A stretch of DNA of 64,000 nucleotides from Nostoc sp. MG11 (GTDB lineage Bacteria > Cyanobacteriota > Cyanobacteriia > Cyanobacteriales > Nostocaceae). The stretch spans positions 62,001 to 126,000 of the forward strand of contig NZ_JACXXN010000008.1 of assembly GCF_014904695.1 (NCBI RefSeq), read 5' to 3'. Positions 18,123-28,896 of this stretch are shown here, one piece after another; position 1 is the first letter of the stretch; every line of letters starts with the position of its first letter. The translations under genes and the position numbers were made by a program. Below the pieces are notes generated by a model that was given only the letters and a program-made list of their open reading frames with translations, was not told the DNA's origin and did not search any database.

Positions 18123-18562
18123 TAATTGAATCAGTATTAGTTCATGTTAAAAAAAGCAAATATTGACAAACAAATTTTTCCAGCTTCGATAAACTAAATA
18201 AAGGGTGAATAAAAGGGCTTTAATTAATCAATTATCTTCTACTAACTAGTTGCAAACTTTGACAAAGAATTGCGGTTAGTTAACAGTAAGCTTAAACATT
18301 ATTCTGGGCATCTAACATATTAGCTAATTTGTTGGCAAAAAATTGCCGTAGCTAAATTATTAAAAAATTCGGTTTTGGCGGAATTGCCTTGATACTGATG
18401 AAAATCTTTATACTTTTTCCTTCAGGTTGGTTTGCCTTATTTTCATTGATTAAAAATTTCAAAGCTAGGTGAAGATCCGCCGAAGGTTTTGGCATTTATA
18501 CAAATAAAAAACGGTGATCAAAAACCATATCACCAAAATTAACATTGCTAGAGGAGGCTGAG

Positions 18563-20125
18563 ATGGAAATCTTCGATTATGTGATTCTAGGAGCTGGACT
18601 AGGTGGACTTTCGGCCGCAGCCTGTTTAACTCGACAAGGCTACCGAGTAGCAGTTTTAGAGCAACATTATTTACCTGGTGGATGCTGTCATACTTTTGAT
18701 TATGGTGAATATAGCTTTTGTGCTGACGTACATTACATTTCTCAATGTGGTGAGCGTCATACTATAGGTCAATTTCTCAACTATATTCAGCAGGATGTCC
18801 CTTTTAATAGTCTTGATCCAGACTGCATTGATCGAGTCATCACACCAGAGGCAGATTTTAAAATTCCCTTGGGATGGGAAAGTCTGCGATCGCGCTTACT
18901 TTCCACATTTCCAGAAGAGACTGATGCCATCAATCGATACTGTAACGAAATTCAGCAACTTCATCAAGAAATTCGTAACCTAGTGCGAGAAGTACGCTGG
19001 TTTGATCAGAAGTTGTCTGACTGGTTGAAGTTGCCAAAATATTTAAATTTATTTTGGAAGCGGAATTGGACTTTACAAGATTTATATAACTATGTGGGAT
19101 TGTCGCCCAAACTGCAAGCAGTGCTGGCGGGACAAAGTGGCGACTATGCATTACCACCGCAGCAAATTGCGCTACTCACCCACACTTCTCTTGTTTGGGA
19201 CTACTCAGAAGGTGCTTACTATCCAAAATATCACTTCAAACATTTTGTTGACAGTATTGTTGAGGCAATTACATCAGGTGGAGGTGTCGTTAAGTACTCA
19301 ACAGCAGTTAACCATATCCAAGTTAGCAACCACACCGTTCACAGCGTACTTACTGACAACGGGACAATCTACCGCGCCAGCAAAGCTTATATCAGCGACC
19401 TCGACCCCAAATTAACAGTAGAGTTGATGCATGATCCAGAAGCTTTGAGTTACAGGGAGCGTCAACGTCTCACCAGATACGAATACTCAACCAGTGCTTT
19501 CAATATATACCTGGGTTTAGATAGCCGCTTCGATCCCCAACGCTATGGCATCGGTAACTGGAATATCTGGTACTACCCGACAGGCGACTTGAACAGAGAA
19601 TATCAACAACAATTGCAAGGAGATCTCAGCCACCCGTGGATTTTCCTCTCTTGTCCGACGATGAAATCCAGCGAACCAGGGATGGGGCCAGAGGGACATC
19701 ATGTCCTAGAAATTGCCACCGTCTGCCCTTATGAACCTTTTGAACAGCTGCACAAAACTAATCCGAAAGGGTATAAAGCCAAAAAGCGGGAAGTTTATCA
19801 GCAGATAATGACTAGCGTGCGGGATTTGATTCCAGACGTAGACAACTACGCCCGGATGAAAGTTTATGGTACACCCACTACCAGCGAATTTTATTTAGGT
19901 CAACCGCGGGGTAATATTTATGGTGCAAAATTAGTACCCAAACAGGTTGGTTTAAATCGCCTAGGATATACAATGGAGTTACCTAACCTCTTCTTTGTGG
20001 GAGCGAGTGCTGGTTATCCTAGCGTACCTGGTGTAATAGGCAATGGTATGGATGTAGCGGAACTCCTAACAGGACAATCAGTGTGGCAGAAATCTGAAAC
20101 ATCTCAGATGGCAGCAGTTAGTTAA
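18563..20125 (+). CDS. FAD-dependent NAD(P)-binding oxidoreductase, CrtISO/phytoene desaturase-like
   Basis: A 520-residue protein beginning with a dinucleotide-binding motif (YVILGAGLGGLSAAACLTRQG, about 6-26) and the acidic strand VLEQHYLPGGCCHTF typical of the CrtI/CrtISO/retinol-saturase group. The C-terminal FAD motif is LFFVGASAGYPSVPGVIGNGMDVAELL. Such enzymes desaturate or isomerise carotenoids or saturate retinoids with FAD. True CrtISO is somewhat different in sequence, so a specific substrate is not claimed. The start is the ATG at 18563 with GAGGAGG six nt upstream; a TTG at 18545 would put the ribosome-binding site inside the gene. A hairpin terminator follows at 20144. Confidence 0.85.
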   Translation: MEIFDYVILGAGLGGLSAAACLTRQGYRVAVLEQHYLPGGCCHTFDYGEYSFCADVHYISQCGERHTIGQFLNYIQQDVPFNSLDPDCIDRVITPEADFKIPLGWESLRSRLLSTFPEETDAINRYCNEIQQLHQEIRNLVREVRWFDQKLSDWLKLPKYLNLFWKRNWTLQDLYNYVGLSPKLQAVLAGQSGDYALPPQQIALLTHTSLVWDYSEGAYYPKYHFKHFVDSIVEAITSGGGVVKYSTAVNHIQVSNHTVHSVLTDNGTIYRASKAYISDLDPKLTVELMHDPEALSYRERQRLTRYEYSTSAFNIYLGLDSRFDPQRYGIGNWNIWYYPTGDLNREYQQQLQGDLSHPWIFLSCPTMKSSEPGMGPEGHHVLEIATVCPYEPFEQLHKTNPKGYKAKKREVYQQIMTSVRDLIPDVDNYARMKVYGTPTTSEFYLGQPRGNIYGAKLVPKQVGLNRLGYTMELPNLFFVGASAGYPSVPGVIGNGMDVAELLTGQSVWQKSETSQMAAVS

Positions 20126-20143
20126 AAATCTTTGCAATTCAAT

Positions 20144-20190
20144 AAGCATTCAAGCATATTGGTTTCTCAAAATGCTTGAATGCTTTCTTA
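20144..20190 (+). terminator. Intrinsic terminator after the CrtISO-like gene
   Basis: AAGCATTCAAGCAT (20144-20157) pairs with ATGCTTGAATGCTT (20172-20185), 14 perfect pairs, followed by TCTTATTT. It lies 18 nt past the stop codon. Confidence 0.7.
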
Positions 20191-20663
20191 TTTGAGTAAT
20201 TTACGCATTCATGATAGCGATCGCTGTTTAGCAAAAGCCATTAGGCTCCTCTGCCCAGATGCTAGCAGTAATGCTGTGATGCTTATTGATACTTATCGCA
20301 TATCCCTCATGGGGGGAATAACATCTCATCCCTTAAGCAATTAATTGCACAGATGGCACTCCAACAGTACTATCTGTACTATTTAAATAGGATAATTTAT
20401 TGAGATAACAGCTCATCTATTGCTGATTTAACAATAGAATTAGTTTGACCACTACAAAATTCCGTACTCTTTCCATCTGAGATATTAACTTGAGCTATAA
20501 CTCTTGCACACAGCTTTGTAATATTGACATGGCATATTTATCAATAAATTTAATCAATACTCTCTTACAGCGTGATCAACACTCTTATTCTTCAGTTTTC
20601 TCACGATAGCTTTCACCGTATCGTTTTCATGTCAATAACATAACTAGAATTGACGAATTAACT
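20191..20663. other. Non-coding spacer before the hybrid kinase
   Basis: About 470 bp, AT-rich, with one HIP1 site near 20217. No ORF, repeat or convincing promoter pair was recognised. Confidence 0.5.
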
Positions 20664-23600
20664 ATGCGATTAAAAGATCAGCTTATTGATTTGCCTACTT
20701 TATATCATGTTATTGATCGTTCTCCATTGACGATTAGCCCTAATAGATCTGTAGTCGAAGCCATTGCGTTGATGAGTCAGGAACGAAGTAGCAATTATGA
20801 TCTGACTGATTTAAGTTCGCCATGCGCTTCAAGCATTTTGAGTCAGCAAGTAAGTGGCTGCGTCTTGGTCGTGGAGCGATCGCGGTTATTGGGAATCTTA
20901 ACTGAAGAAGATGTAGTAAAAATCACAAATTCTTATAAAGATTTATCCACAGTGAAAATAGCTGAGGTGATGAGGCAGCAAGTTATTACCCTCACACAAT
21001 CAGATTCTCAGGATATCTTCACAGCCTGGTCGTTATTGCGTCAGCATCGAATTCGCTATCTACCCATTTTGGACTTAGAGAAGCAATTAGTAGGAATAGT
21101 CACAGAAACTACCTTGCTGCAAGCATTTGATCTTGTGAAAATGGTTGAGGTCGTTGAAGGGTTACAGCAATTTTTACAAAAACCCACAGATGAATTAGAG
21201 AACACTAATCAGCAAATAGAGGAAGTATGCTGCCAAACTCACAATTATTTAAAACGATTGATTGAGGGACAATTACCCCAAGTCATGCAAGTCAACGAGG
21301 AACTTCAGCAAACCCTCGAAGAACTCAAGGTAGTAGAAGAGGAACTGCGCCAACAAAACGAAGAACTGTCTGCTGCTCGTGAGAAACTAGAATCGCAGCG
21401 TCAACGTTACCAGGATTTGTTTGAATTTGCTTCAGATGGTTACTTGGTAACTGATGCAACCGGGATCATCATAGAGGCTAACCATGCAGCAGCAACCTTA
21501 CTCTGTATGCAGCAAAGATATCTGGTAGGTAAACCATTGATTTTGTTTATTGCTCAGCCAGACCATCCGACTTTTATCGCCCAACTGAATAATTTTCAAC
21601 AGACACAGGACTGGGAAATTTATCTACAGCCGCGCAGAGGTACACCTTTTCCGGCAAGTATCAGGTTAGCTGCCGTGTGTGACTCACGAGGCCAGCGAGT
21701 TGGCTGGCGCTGGTTGCTCTGCGATATCACCGTACGCAAACAGGCGGAAGAAGTACTGTGCCGAGCCACTGAGGAGTTAGAAAGACGCGTGGCTGAACTT
21801 GTTGTATCTAACACGCTGGTGCAAGAAGAAATCACCGAGCGCCAACGCGCCGAGGAAGCATTGCGGCAAAGCGAAAAACTCTATCGTCAGCTAGTTGAAA
21901 GCCAAACCGATATGATTATCCGTATAGATTTGCAAGGAAAGATTACCTTTGCTAATACAGCGGCGTGTCAAATATTATGCTGGCAATTGGATGAATTGCG
22001 TGGTCAGTCGTTATCTCAGTTTTTCCACCCAGATGAATTGCCTCAAGGGATGCAATATGTGACAGCCATCCTATCGCCACCCCATTGCTTGAATATTAGA
22101 GAGCAACGTACATTCACAGTTAATGGTCTTCGCTGGTTTGAATGGAACCTGTCCGCAATTAAGGATGAAACAGAAGAGGTGTTTGAAATTCAAGGAGTTG
22201 GAAGAGATATTACTGAGCGCAAGCAGATGGAGGAAGCACTGCGGGAGAGCGAGGAAAAATTTCGTCATTTTGCCGAAAACACCCATGCACTCATCTGGAT
22301 TGCTAACCCAGAAACCGGGGAAAACCTGTATGTTAATCCTTCTTATGAGAGAATTTGGGGTCGCTCTTGTCAAAGTCTGCGTGACCAGCCTAATTCTTGG
22401 GTAGACGGAGTTCATCTAGGGGATCGTGATCGCTTAATGGCAAAATTAGAGCGGCAAAAGCGTGGTGAAGCCACTAGTGAAGAATATCGCATTTTGCAAC
22501 CTGATGGATCGATGCGTTGGATCTGGGATCGCGGCTTTGCCATGCAAGATGAACAAGGAAACGTTTATTCCTATGGTGGCGTCGCCGACGATATCACAGA
22601 ACGCAAGCAAGCAGAAGAGTCACTGCGCCAGAGTGAGGCGCGATTGAGTTTAGCCCTGGAAGCTGCCCACATGGGTATATGGGACTGGAACTTGCTCACC
22701 AACCACACTCTTTGGTCTGATAATATGGGGCCACTATATGGTTTGCCGAGCGGTACTTTGTGTCCAAACCATAAGGATTATCTCAACTTAATCTATCCAG
22801 AAGACCGCAAATCTAGGGAAGAGGCTTTAGCTCACGCCCTTGAACAAGGAAGCGGATCTGTGGATTACCGGGTAGTCTGGCCCGACGGCAGCTTACACTG
22901 GTTAAATTGCAAAGGTCAGGTTTACCATGACGAAATTGGTCAGCCGATACGGATGATCGGTACAACTAGGGATATCACAGATCGCAAGCAGGCTGAGAAA
23001 GCTCTCATCAAAAGCGAAGAACGCTATCGTTCAGTCGTGACAGCCATGCAAGAAGGTGTTGTGCTACAGGAGGCTGATGATTGCAGAATAATTGCTTGTA
23101 ATACAAGTGCTGAACGCATTCTGGGGCTTGCCACTGACGAAATTATCGGACGAACTCCTAAAGATTCATGTTGGCAAATTATTTGTGAAGACGGCTCGCC
23201 CTTCCCTTGTGAAAACTACCCACCAGTAGTCAGCTTACGTACAGGCAAACCTTGTTCAAATGTGGTTATGGGAATCTACAAGCCCAATGGACAACTAGCC
23301 TGGATTTTGATTAATTCTCAACCTCTGTTTCAAGATAATAACCCAATCCCCTATGCAGTAGTCGCTTCATTTTCTGACATTAGCGATCGCAAGCAAGCAG
23401 AACAGAAAATTTACGAACAAGCAGCTCTGCTTGACATCGCCACCGATGCAATTTTAGTTCGAGATTTCAAAAGCCAAATTTTATTTTGGAATAAAGGTGC
23501 AGAGCGTCTGTACGGTTGGCAAGCAACGGAGGCTGTGGGAAAGAATCCCCAAGAGCTTTTATACAAAAAAACTTCGCCGGAATTGGAAATAGCTTTAAGA

Positions 23601-24908
23601 AATGTGGTTGAATTTGGTTCGTGGCATGGTGAGTTAAATAAAGTTACAAAATCCGGTCAGGAAATTATCGTAGAAAGTCGCTGGACATTAATGCGCGATG
23701 CTGCTGGAGAACCTAAATCCATCCTCAGCGTTGACACTGATATCACGCAAAGGAAACAACACCAAGCCCAATCTTTTCGCACTCAGCGGTTGGAAAGCCT
23801 TGGCACTCTTGCAGGTGGCATTGCTCACGACTTGAACAATATACTGACACCAATTTTGGCAGCGGCTCAATTAGTACAAGGAAGATTTGCCCAGGATGAG
23901 GAGCGTTCAGGGCAACTCCTGGCACTTGTAGAAAGCAACGCCAAACGCGGTGCAGCTTTAGTGAAGCAAGTCTTATCTTTTGCGCGAGGATTTAAAGGAG
24001 AACACACAATTCTCCAACCAAAACACCTGATTTCGGAAATTACTCAGATTGCTCAGCAGACATTTCCTAAATCGATTGAATTTTCCACAGACATACCAGA
24101 AGACCTTTGGACTATCTCTGGAGACATTACACAACTGCATCAAGTGCTGATGAATCTGGTAGTAAATGCCCGTGATGCGATGCCAGATGGCGGTAATATC
24201 AAAATTTCTGCTCAGAACAAGTTCATTGATGATGCTTATGCCAAAATGAATATTGAAGCCATAGTTGGGCCTTATATTGTAATTACTGTTGCGGATAATG
24301 GAATTGGGATGCCGCCAGAAATATTAGATAGAATTTTTGAGCCATTTTTTACCACAAAAGATGTCAGCACAGGTACGGGACTAGGCCTTTCAACTACGCT
24401 CGGCATTATTAAAAGTCACGGCGGTTTTGTCAAGGTATCTAGCCAAGGAATTGGGCAGGGTAGCCAATTTAGGCTGTTTTTGCCAGCGGTGCAAGCAACC
24501 CAAAACTTGAGTACAGACAACCTAGATATGCCTCAAGGGCAGGGAGAATTGATTTTAGTTGTAGATGATGAAGCCCAAATTCGTGAAATTGCCACAATCA
24601 TTCTGGACAACCACAACTACAAGAGTCTCACTGCCAGTAATGGAATCGAGGCGATCGCCCTCTATGCCCAGCACAAGCATAAAATCAATACTGTACTAAT
24701 GGATATGATGATGCCAGAGATGGATGGCATCACCGCCATCCGCACCTTGCAAAAAATGAACCCACAAGTTCAAATCATTGCCTGTAGCGGACTACACTCA
24801 ACTGAGTTCTTCACTCAAGCTACTGGGCCTGATATCCAAGCATTTTTATCAAAGCCCTACACAGCTAGAGAGTTATTGACAAGCTTACACCAGATACTTC
24901 GAGGCTAG
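20664..24908 (+). CDS. Hybrid sensor histidine kinase with CBS pair, about six PAS domains and a receiver
   Basis: A 1414-residue cytosolic sensor. Residues about 15-155 form two CBS domains, which usually bind adenine nucleotides. A coiled coil lies at about 165-245, then roughly six PAS/PAC units between 245 and 1040, each ending in a DITERKQAE-type linker. The HisKA box [15 protein letters not shown] holds the phospho-accepting His1055. An HATPase domain follows ([29 protein letters not shown]). The C-terminal receiver carries Asp1347 in [11 protein letters not shown], with DDE upstream and a K in SKPY. No membrane segment is seen. No cognate response regulator is adjacent, so the output is unknown; the signals are probably redox, light or energy charge. 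Confidence 0.93.
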   Translation: MRLKDQLIDLPTLYHVIDRSPLTISPNRSVVEAIALMSQERSSNYDLTDLSSPCASSILSQQVSGCVLVVERSRLLGILTEEDVVKITNSYKDLSTVKIAEVMRQQVITLTQSDSQDIFTAWSLLRQHRIRYLPILDLEKQLVGIVTETTLLQAFDLVKMVEVVEGLQQFLQKPTDELENTNQQIEEVCCQTHNYLKRLIEGQLPQVMQVNEELQQTLEELKVVEEELRQQNEELSAAREKLESQRQRYQDLFEFASDGYLVTDATGIIIEANHAAATLLCMQQRYLVGKPLILFIAQPDHPTFIAQLNNFQQTQDWEIYLQPRRGTPFPASIRLAAVCDSRGQRVGWRWLLCDITVRKQAEEVLCRATEELERRVAELVVSNTLVQEEITERQRAEEALRQSEKLYRQLVESQTDMIIRIDLQGKITFANTAACQILCWQLDELRGQSLSQFFHPDELPQGMQYVTAILSPPHCLNIREQRTFTVNGLRWFEWNLSAIKDETEEVFEIQGVGRDITERKQMEEALRESEEKFRHFAENTHALIWIANPETGENLYVNPSYERIWGRSCQSLRDQPNSWVDGVHLGDRDRLMAKLERQKRGEATSEEYRILQPDGSMRWIWDRGFAMQDEQGNVYSYGGVADDITERKQAEESLRQSEARLSLALEAAHMGIWDWNLLTNHTLWSDNMGPLYGLPSGTLCPNHKDYLNLIYPEDRKSREEALAHALEQGSGSVDYRVVWPDGSLHWLNCKGQVYHDEIGQPIRMIGTTRDITDRKQAEKALIKSEERYRSVVTAMQEGVVLQEADDCRIIACNTSAERILGLATDEIIGRTPKDSCWQIICEDGSPFPCENYPPVVSLRTGKPCSNVVMGIYKPNGQLAWILINSQPLFQDNNPIPYAVVASFSDISDRKQAEQKIYEQAALLDIATDAILVRDFKSQILFWNKGAERLYGWQATEAVGKNPQELLYKKTSPELEIALRNVVEFGSWHGELNKVTKSGQEIIVESRWTLMRDAAGEPKSILSVDTDITQRKQHQAQSFRTQRLESLGTLAGGIAHDLNNILTPILAAAQLVQGRFAQDEERSGQLLALVESNAKRGAALVKQVLSFARGFKGEHTILQPKHLISEITQIAQQTFPKSIEFSTDIPEDLWTISGDITQLHQVLMNLVVNARDAMPDGGNIKISAQNKFIDDAYAKMNIEAIVGPYIVITVADNGIGMPPEILDRIFEPFFTTKDVSTGTGLGLSTTLGIIKSHGGFVKVSSQGIGQGSQFRLFLPAVQATQNLSTDNLDMPQGQGELILVVDDEAQIREIATIILDNHNYKSLTASNGIEAIALYAQHKHKINTVLMDMMMPEMDGITAIRTLQKMNPQVQIIACSGLHSTEFFTQATGPDIQAFLSKPYTARELLTSLHQILRG

Positions 24909-25273
24909 AGTTAGAGGACTGGGGACACTTCTCTACGAGAGACTGCGCCAACGACAAGCTCAGTGCATTCCTGGGGACTGGGGACTGAAGTGACAAGGGA
25001 AATAAATAACCACTGTCTCTTGACCCTTGACTCCTAACTTTTGACGATGCATAAGTTCTTAATTGGATGATTCCCTCACAAGTTCCTCAAATTGTTTTCC
25101 TAAATTTAGACTGTAATACCATTTCACAAAAATCCGAATACAACTCCCCCCAGCTACCCTAGCTTAGCTAGGTAAATTTCAGCCTTTACCCTTTAACCCT
25201 TTCCCCCTTAACCAAAAGGTATTGCAGTGAGTAAACAAAGCTTTTCCTTTTCATTACTGGGAATTTGAGTCTG
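24909..25273. other. Spacer with GGGGACTGGGGAC-type repeats
   Basis: Contains a CTTCTCTACGAGAGACTGCG repeat core near 24931 and G-rich direct words; the rest is AT-rich leader. No gene is supported. Confidence 0.5.
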
Positions 25274-25447
25274 ATGAATGTTGTTAGGAAGATTGATGAT
25301 TTAGCGATCGCTGGACAAATTACTCTAGAGCAGTTACAACAAATAGCTGATGAGCGTTTTAAATCTCAAAAATTTCTCTTTTATACTTTATCAGGAGAAT
25401 ATCAGACCTTGATTTTAAAAAATATAACTATTGAAAATGCAAAATAG
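25274..25447 (+). CDS. Small hypothetical protein upstream of the ComFB-like gene
   Basis: A 57-residue protein (start MNVVRKIDDLAIAGQI) that I do not recognise. It is predicted mostly helical in the first 40 residues and has no membrane segment. It ends 10 bp before the ComFB-like gene, so the two are probably co-transcribed. A TTG nine nt upstream is an alternative start. Confidence 0.5.
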   Translation: MNVVRKIDDLAIAGQITLEQLQQIADERFKSQKFLFYTLSGEYQTLILKNITIENAK

Positions 25448-25457
25448 GTATTGAAAA

Positions 25458-25817
25458 ATGTCTAAAACTATTGTTAATTTAACAATGCCGTTTGTTGTTC
25501 AAGAAATTGAGGATATTTTAGAACAATATCCTCATCATCCTTATCAAGAAGCTTTTGCAAACCCTGATTTTAGGCAAAATTTGATTGCTTATACTTTAAA
25601 TAGAATTCCTAATCATTATCTAACAGTTGATGAACAAGAAAAAGAGAATTTGATGAGTTCAGATTCCATACGTTACTGTCTCGAACAAACTGTACATATA
25701 GAAGCCATTATTCATCAAGGAATTGAACAAATTTTATCTGAGAAAGCAGAGGAGATAACTCGGCATATTCCAGACGCAGTTGATCCGTCTCATGTTCCAT
25801 CTGATTGGTTTGGCTAG
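25458..25817 (+). CDS. ComFB-family protein (putative c-di-GMP-binding)
   Basis: A 119-residue protein whose N-terminal VVQEIEDIL and the central IAYTLNRIPNHYLTVDE follow the ComFB pattern (xxxEEVExxL ... AYALNRLPxxYxTxE). The cyanobacterial ComFB-domain proteins Slr1970 and CdgR are c-di-GMP receptors that affect competence, phototaxis or cell size. Key residues for the ligand are not assigned here. It follows a 57-codon ORF by 10 bp. The family call is moderate because the alignment is from memory. Confidence 0.55.
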   Translation: MSKTIVNLTMPFVVQEIEDILEQYPHHPYQEAFANPDFRQNLIAYTLNRIPNHYLTVDEQEKENLMSSDSIRYCLEQTVHIEAIIHQGIEQILSEKAEEITRHIPDAVDPSHVPSDWFG

Positions 25818-26073
25818 GATCGTAATTCGTAATTTGCTCTGGGGCTACGCCCTGCTGTGTAAGCGTATGGGGAAGCAAGCTAAGCAAAGAGAATGCCTGT
25901 AAAAACGTGAATTTTTGATAATTGTAATTAAAACTGCCAAGAAAAAGAAGTACAAAGGTTTTGTAACTAGGACATCATGGCGGCAACTAAAAACACATAG
26001 TTATTTGAAATTTTGAATTCAGCGTATTTCTGCAAAGAGGTAAGGCATGCGTACGCCTCGTATACAAGCGGAA

Positions 26074-26505
26074 CTAGTTGTGCTTGTGCAGTTTATGAAG
26101 TCTGAACGAAGATAATTCTGTAATCTTTGTGTCTGAATAAAGTGGTATATTACTATCTTGACGATCGCGCTGTTTTTTGTCTAAAGTTTCTAAATAATCT
26201 AGGTTATTATTACCTAAAACTTTAGATGAATCTTGTCTACCAGGATTACTTAAGGTAGAATTCATGGTTGCTTGTACTTGATGGCTAGATCTGCTTGGAG
26301 GCTGAACTTGGCTATTTTCTTTTATTAAACGACTGTAAGTTCGTTGGGGAATAAAGTGGAGTGGATTGTAACCAACGAAACGCAAAATTAGTACACAAGC
26401 CCAGGAATATCGACCATCGACAATAGCTTCGATGACCTGATTCAATTGTTCTGGACTAATGGCTTTATGGTAATTAGTCTGAGAAGAAGGAATGTGGTAA
26501 TTCAT
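26074..26505 (-). CDS. HetP-family protein
   Basis: The 143-residue protein contains SPEQLNQVIEAIVDGRYSW, then ACVLILRFVGYNPLHFIP and RTYSRLIKEN (residues about 17-66), the conserved core of HetP and its paralogues. HetP commits Anabaena cells to heterocyst fate, and paralogues modulate the timing. The C-terminal half is low-complexity, rich in Ser, Gln and Asp, as is usual. Its upstream region on the minus strand contains several TAGTCACT words. Which paralogue it is cannot be decided here. It supports a heterocyst-forming host. Confidence 0.85.
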   Translation of the reverse strand: MNYHIPSSQTNYHKAISPEQLNQVIEAIVDGRYSWACVLILRFVGYNPLHFIPQRTYSRLIKENSQVQPPSRSSHQVQATMNSTLSNPGRQDSSKVLGNNNLDYLETLDKKQRDRQDSNIPLYSDTKITELSSFRLHKLHKHN

Positions 26506-26562
26506 AACTAACCCTGATATAACTTACCTAAATTGAGGTTGCTAAATTGAACCCACCCTCTC

Positions 26563-26770
26563 ATAGTCACTAAATTGAAGCGAGCAAAATGTCTGCAATG
26601 CGGTAGTGACTATCTGAACAGCCTCAAATTTAATAGTTTGATGATTAGACATCTTGCAAACAAACGCGATGAAAATTCATTGCAGTTTAGCTTCAACCGC
26701 CAACATTTTGGTGTAAATTTGCAAAAAAATAGTCACTTGATATACAGAATACTATTTTTCTATAGTCACT
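26563..26770. repeat. Cluster of four TAGTCACT octamers upstream of the HetP-like gene
   Basis: The octamer occurs at 26564, 26730 and 26763 on the plus strand and inverted at 26605-26612. The sites lie 58-265 bp before the HetP-like start codon. They could be operator sites or relics of a repeat; the region has no supported gene. Confidence 0.4.
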
Positions 26771-26802
26771 TCAGCCAAGTTGGCACATTTTTTTTGAACC
26801 CA

Positions 26803-26916
26803 CTACAGAACACTTACAAGCCGCTGGCTGTTCTGAGGTTGGGATAGGTTTTGATAAAGGCGATCGCGAAACAAATCTCGATTGGGTAATCCAGTCAGGT
26901 TGTCGTAGTTGGTGAT
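26803..26916 (-). pseudogene. GGDEF-domain fragment
   Basis: On the minus strand the frame reads YDNLTGLPNRDLFRDRLYQN and then ends in TAG. This is the opening helix/strand signature of GGDEF diguanylate cyclase domains (DxLTGLPNRxxFxxRL). Only about 38 codons remain and no GGDEF motif follows. It is a scrap of a lost or rearranged gene. The rest of 26506-27051 has no supported gene. Confidence 0.6.
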
Positions 26917-27051
26917 GCAATAATGAAGGAATTTTGATTTTTGATTACAATAAAGCAGTGCAATTTGCCAAAGAACATAACCTGTGATATTGCAATCCAG
27001 GTGTTCATCGGTCAGCGTGCTGTCTACTCACATAAATTCAAAAAATACTCT

Positions 27052-28086
27052 ATGAGTAATCAACTTCAGGATTACAATCCCAGCGGTATAGGTGAAATCA
27101 ATGGCAACCTCTTGGGTTTACCGTTTGACTACGAGTCTGCAAATCTGATTGTCTTTGGCGTTCCGTGGGAAGTCACCGTTTCTTATGGTGCTGGCACTGC
27201 TAACGGCCCACAGCAAATTTTGGACGCTTCGACTCAACTGGATTTGTTTGATTTCGATCATCCTGATGGCTGGAAACAGGGAATTTTTATGCCGGAAATT
27301 TCCCAAGATATTTTAGAGAAAAATAAATACTATCGCGCCGAGGCTGCAAAAATTATCGAACGATTAGCGCAAGGTAAACAACTAGCAGATTCACCAGATT
27401 TAACACCTGTGCTAACAGAAATTAACCAAGCTGGCCAACAGGTAAATCAATGGCTATTTGCACAGTGTAAAGAAGCAATTAATAATGGGAAGCGAGTTGC
27501 AGTAATTGGGGGTGATCATAGTTCACCTTTAGGTTATTACCAAGCATTAGCAGCTAAATATTCCAACTTTGGGATTTTGCACATTGACGCACACGCAGAT
27601 TTACGCGATGCATACGAGGGATTTGAGTTCTCCCATGCATCTATTATGTTTAATGCGATGAAAATACCGCAAATTTCTAAGTTAGTACAGGTAGGCTTGC
27701 GCGATATTTGTCATGATGAAGTGCAAATAATTGACGAATCGAATAGTCGCATCGTTGCTTATTACGACCCAGCCATTAAACAAAAGCTTTACTCTGGAAC
27801 GACTTGGATTGATTTATGCCGCGAAATTATCAGTCATTTACCGGAATACATTCACATTAGCTTTGACGTGGATGGACTTGATCCAAAACTCTGTCCAAAT
27901 ACAGGTACTCCTGTTCCTGGTGGACTGGAATTAGAGCAAACATTTTGTCTGTTCCGGGAATTAGTAAATAGCGATCGCAAAATTATTGGCTTTGATATCT
28001 GCGAAGTTGGCGATGCTGAATGGGATGGTAATGTAGGTGCGCGGATAGTTTATAAGCTAGCGAATTTGATGGATTTATCTCAGTAA
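27052..28086 (+). CDS. speB: Agmatinase-type ureohydrolase
   Basis: The 344-residue protein has all three ureohydrolase metal motifs: GGDHSSPLGYYQ, HIDAHADLRDAYEGFEFSHAS and SFDVDGLDPKLCPNTGTPVPGG. They provide the His and Asp ligands of a binuclear Mn centre. The family hydrolyses agmatine, arginine or guanidino acids to urea. In Anabaena the close relative Alr2310 acts as agmatinase in arginine catabolism of vegetative cells, and this protein is similar in length and motifs. The start is the ATG at 27052; an ORF running upstream to 26941 lacks homology. The nearby HetP-like and PII-like genes also fit a nitrogen theme. Confidence 0.82.
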   Translation: MSNQLQDYNPSGIGEINGNLLGLPFDYESANLIVFGVPWEVTVSYGAGTANGPQQILDASTQLDLFDFDHPDGWKQGIFMPEISQDILEKNKYYRAEAAKIIERLAQGKQLADSPDLTPVLTEINQAGQQVNQWLFAQCKEAINNGKRVAVIGGDHSSPLGYYQALAAKYSNFGILHIDAHADLRDAYEGFEFSHASIMFNAMKIPQISKLVQVGLRDICHDEVQIIDESNSRIVAYYDPAIKQKLYSGTTWIDLCREIISHLPEYIHISFDVDGLDPKLCPNTGTPVPGGLELEQTFCLFRELVNSDRKIIGFDICEVGDAEWDGNVGARIVYKLANLMDLSQ

Positions 28087-28115
28087 GGATAACAGAGCAA
28101 ACGATCTCAATTTTT

Positions 28116-28310
28116 CAAAAATACATTGGCAAAAAGCCAAGCTTACCCATAAAAGAAAAATAATTGTTTTTATAGGGTTCACTTATTTCAAGTAACAAGA
28201 AAAATTTAGTATTTCAGTCGATAAACTGTGATTAATGCAATTATTTAGAAGTTTATTGATAATAAACTATTTATATTGCAAAAATGTGTTTGCCCTGATA
28301 TAATTAAAAG
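28116..28310 (+). repeat. Promoter-containing module, copy A (before the PII-like gene)
   Basis: Copy A begins CAAAAATACATTGGCAAAAAG. It contains ATTATTTAGAAGTTTATTG with flanks and ends in the PII-like promoter. A 53-nt core (28219-28271) is about 83% identical by eye to copy B at 28693-28896. Both copies are in the same orientation. Confidence 0.65.
28276..28304 (+). promoter_or_regulatory. Sigma-70-type promoter of the PII-like gene
   Basis: TTGCAA at 28276-28281 and TATAAT at 28299-28304 are separated by exactly 17 nt. The start codon lies 40 nt downstream. Confidence 0.65.
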
Positions 28311-28343
28311 TTTGCCAAGAAAAAAATAATCAGGAGTTTTTCC

Positions 28344-28652
28344 ATGTCCTCCGAATCCAAGAGCGTCCAACCCGCTGTCTTAGTCACCATCATTGGTCAA
28401 ACAGTATTGCAAGAGCGTATTCTCCAGATGCTAACAAGCCTAGGCGCAACTGGCTATACCCTGACCCCAACTAGGGGTGTAGGTAGCCACGGCAGACAGA
28501 TGGGAGATATAGCAGGTTATAACACCAACATTGAAGTTAAAACGATTGTGTTACCGGAAGTATCAGATGCGATCTTTTCCTCAATTGCAGACTATCAAAC
28601 CCCTCATGCTTTGATTGCCTTCCGCCAAAATGTCGAAGCTTTGATGGATTAA
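28344..28652 (+). CDS. PII-like small trimeric protein
   Basis: A 102-residue protein with the length and beta-alpha-beta pattern of PII-like proteins. VLVTIIGQTVLQERILQMLTSLGATGYTL corresponds to strand 1 and helix 1. A glycine-rich T-loop-like stretch (TRGVGSHGRQMG) and IEVKTIVLPEVSDAIFSSI follow. It lacks the canonical PII uridylylation Tyr and the GxGxxxG C-loop signatures. It is therefore more like the SbtB/CPII group that senses adenine nucleotides or bicarbonate for transporters. No transporter is adjacent. AGGAG lies 7 nt before the ATG, and a sigma-70-like promoter precedes it. The ligand is unknown. Confidence 0.7.
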   Translation: MSSESKSVQPAVLVTIIGQTVLQERILQMLTSLGATGYTLTPTRGVGSHGRQMGDIAGYNTNIEVKTIVLPEVSDAIFSSIADYQTPHALIAFRQNVEALMD

Positions 28653-28692
28653 CCGGCATCTATTCCCTCAGACAAATGTATCTTAAACTTTA

Positions 28693-28896
28693 CAAAAATA
28701 TATTGACAAAAAGCTTGGCTTGTAAAGCAAACAAACTAATCGGATTGATCGCGTTTGCTTATTTCTCATCTCAATATATTAAGAACAGAAACTTGATATT
28801 GAGTTGATAAGCTGCGCTTAGTACGATTATTTAGGAGTTTATTGATAATAGACTAATTTTGTTGACAAGATACATTTGCTCTGGTGGAAATAATTC
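28693..28896 (+). repeat. Promoter-like module, copy B (before ilvA)
   Basis: Copy B begins CAAAAATATATTGACAAAAAG and contains ATTATTTAGGAGTTTATTG. Its end (TTGACAAGATACATTTGC, then AAATAATT) aligns to the promoter of copy A. It sits between the PII-like gene and ilvA. The rest of 28653-29072 shows no gene. Confidence 0.65.

Noticed and set aside
26575-26847. 90-codon TTG-started frame with a CxxC near its start
   Set aside because: No ribosome-binding site, composition like the spacer, and it overlaps the GGDEF scrap and the TAGTCACT repeats.
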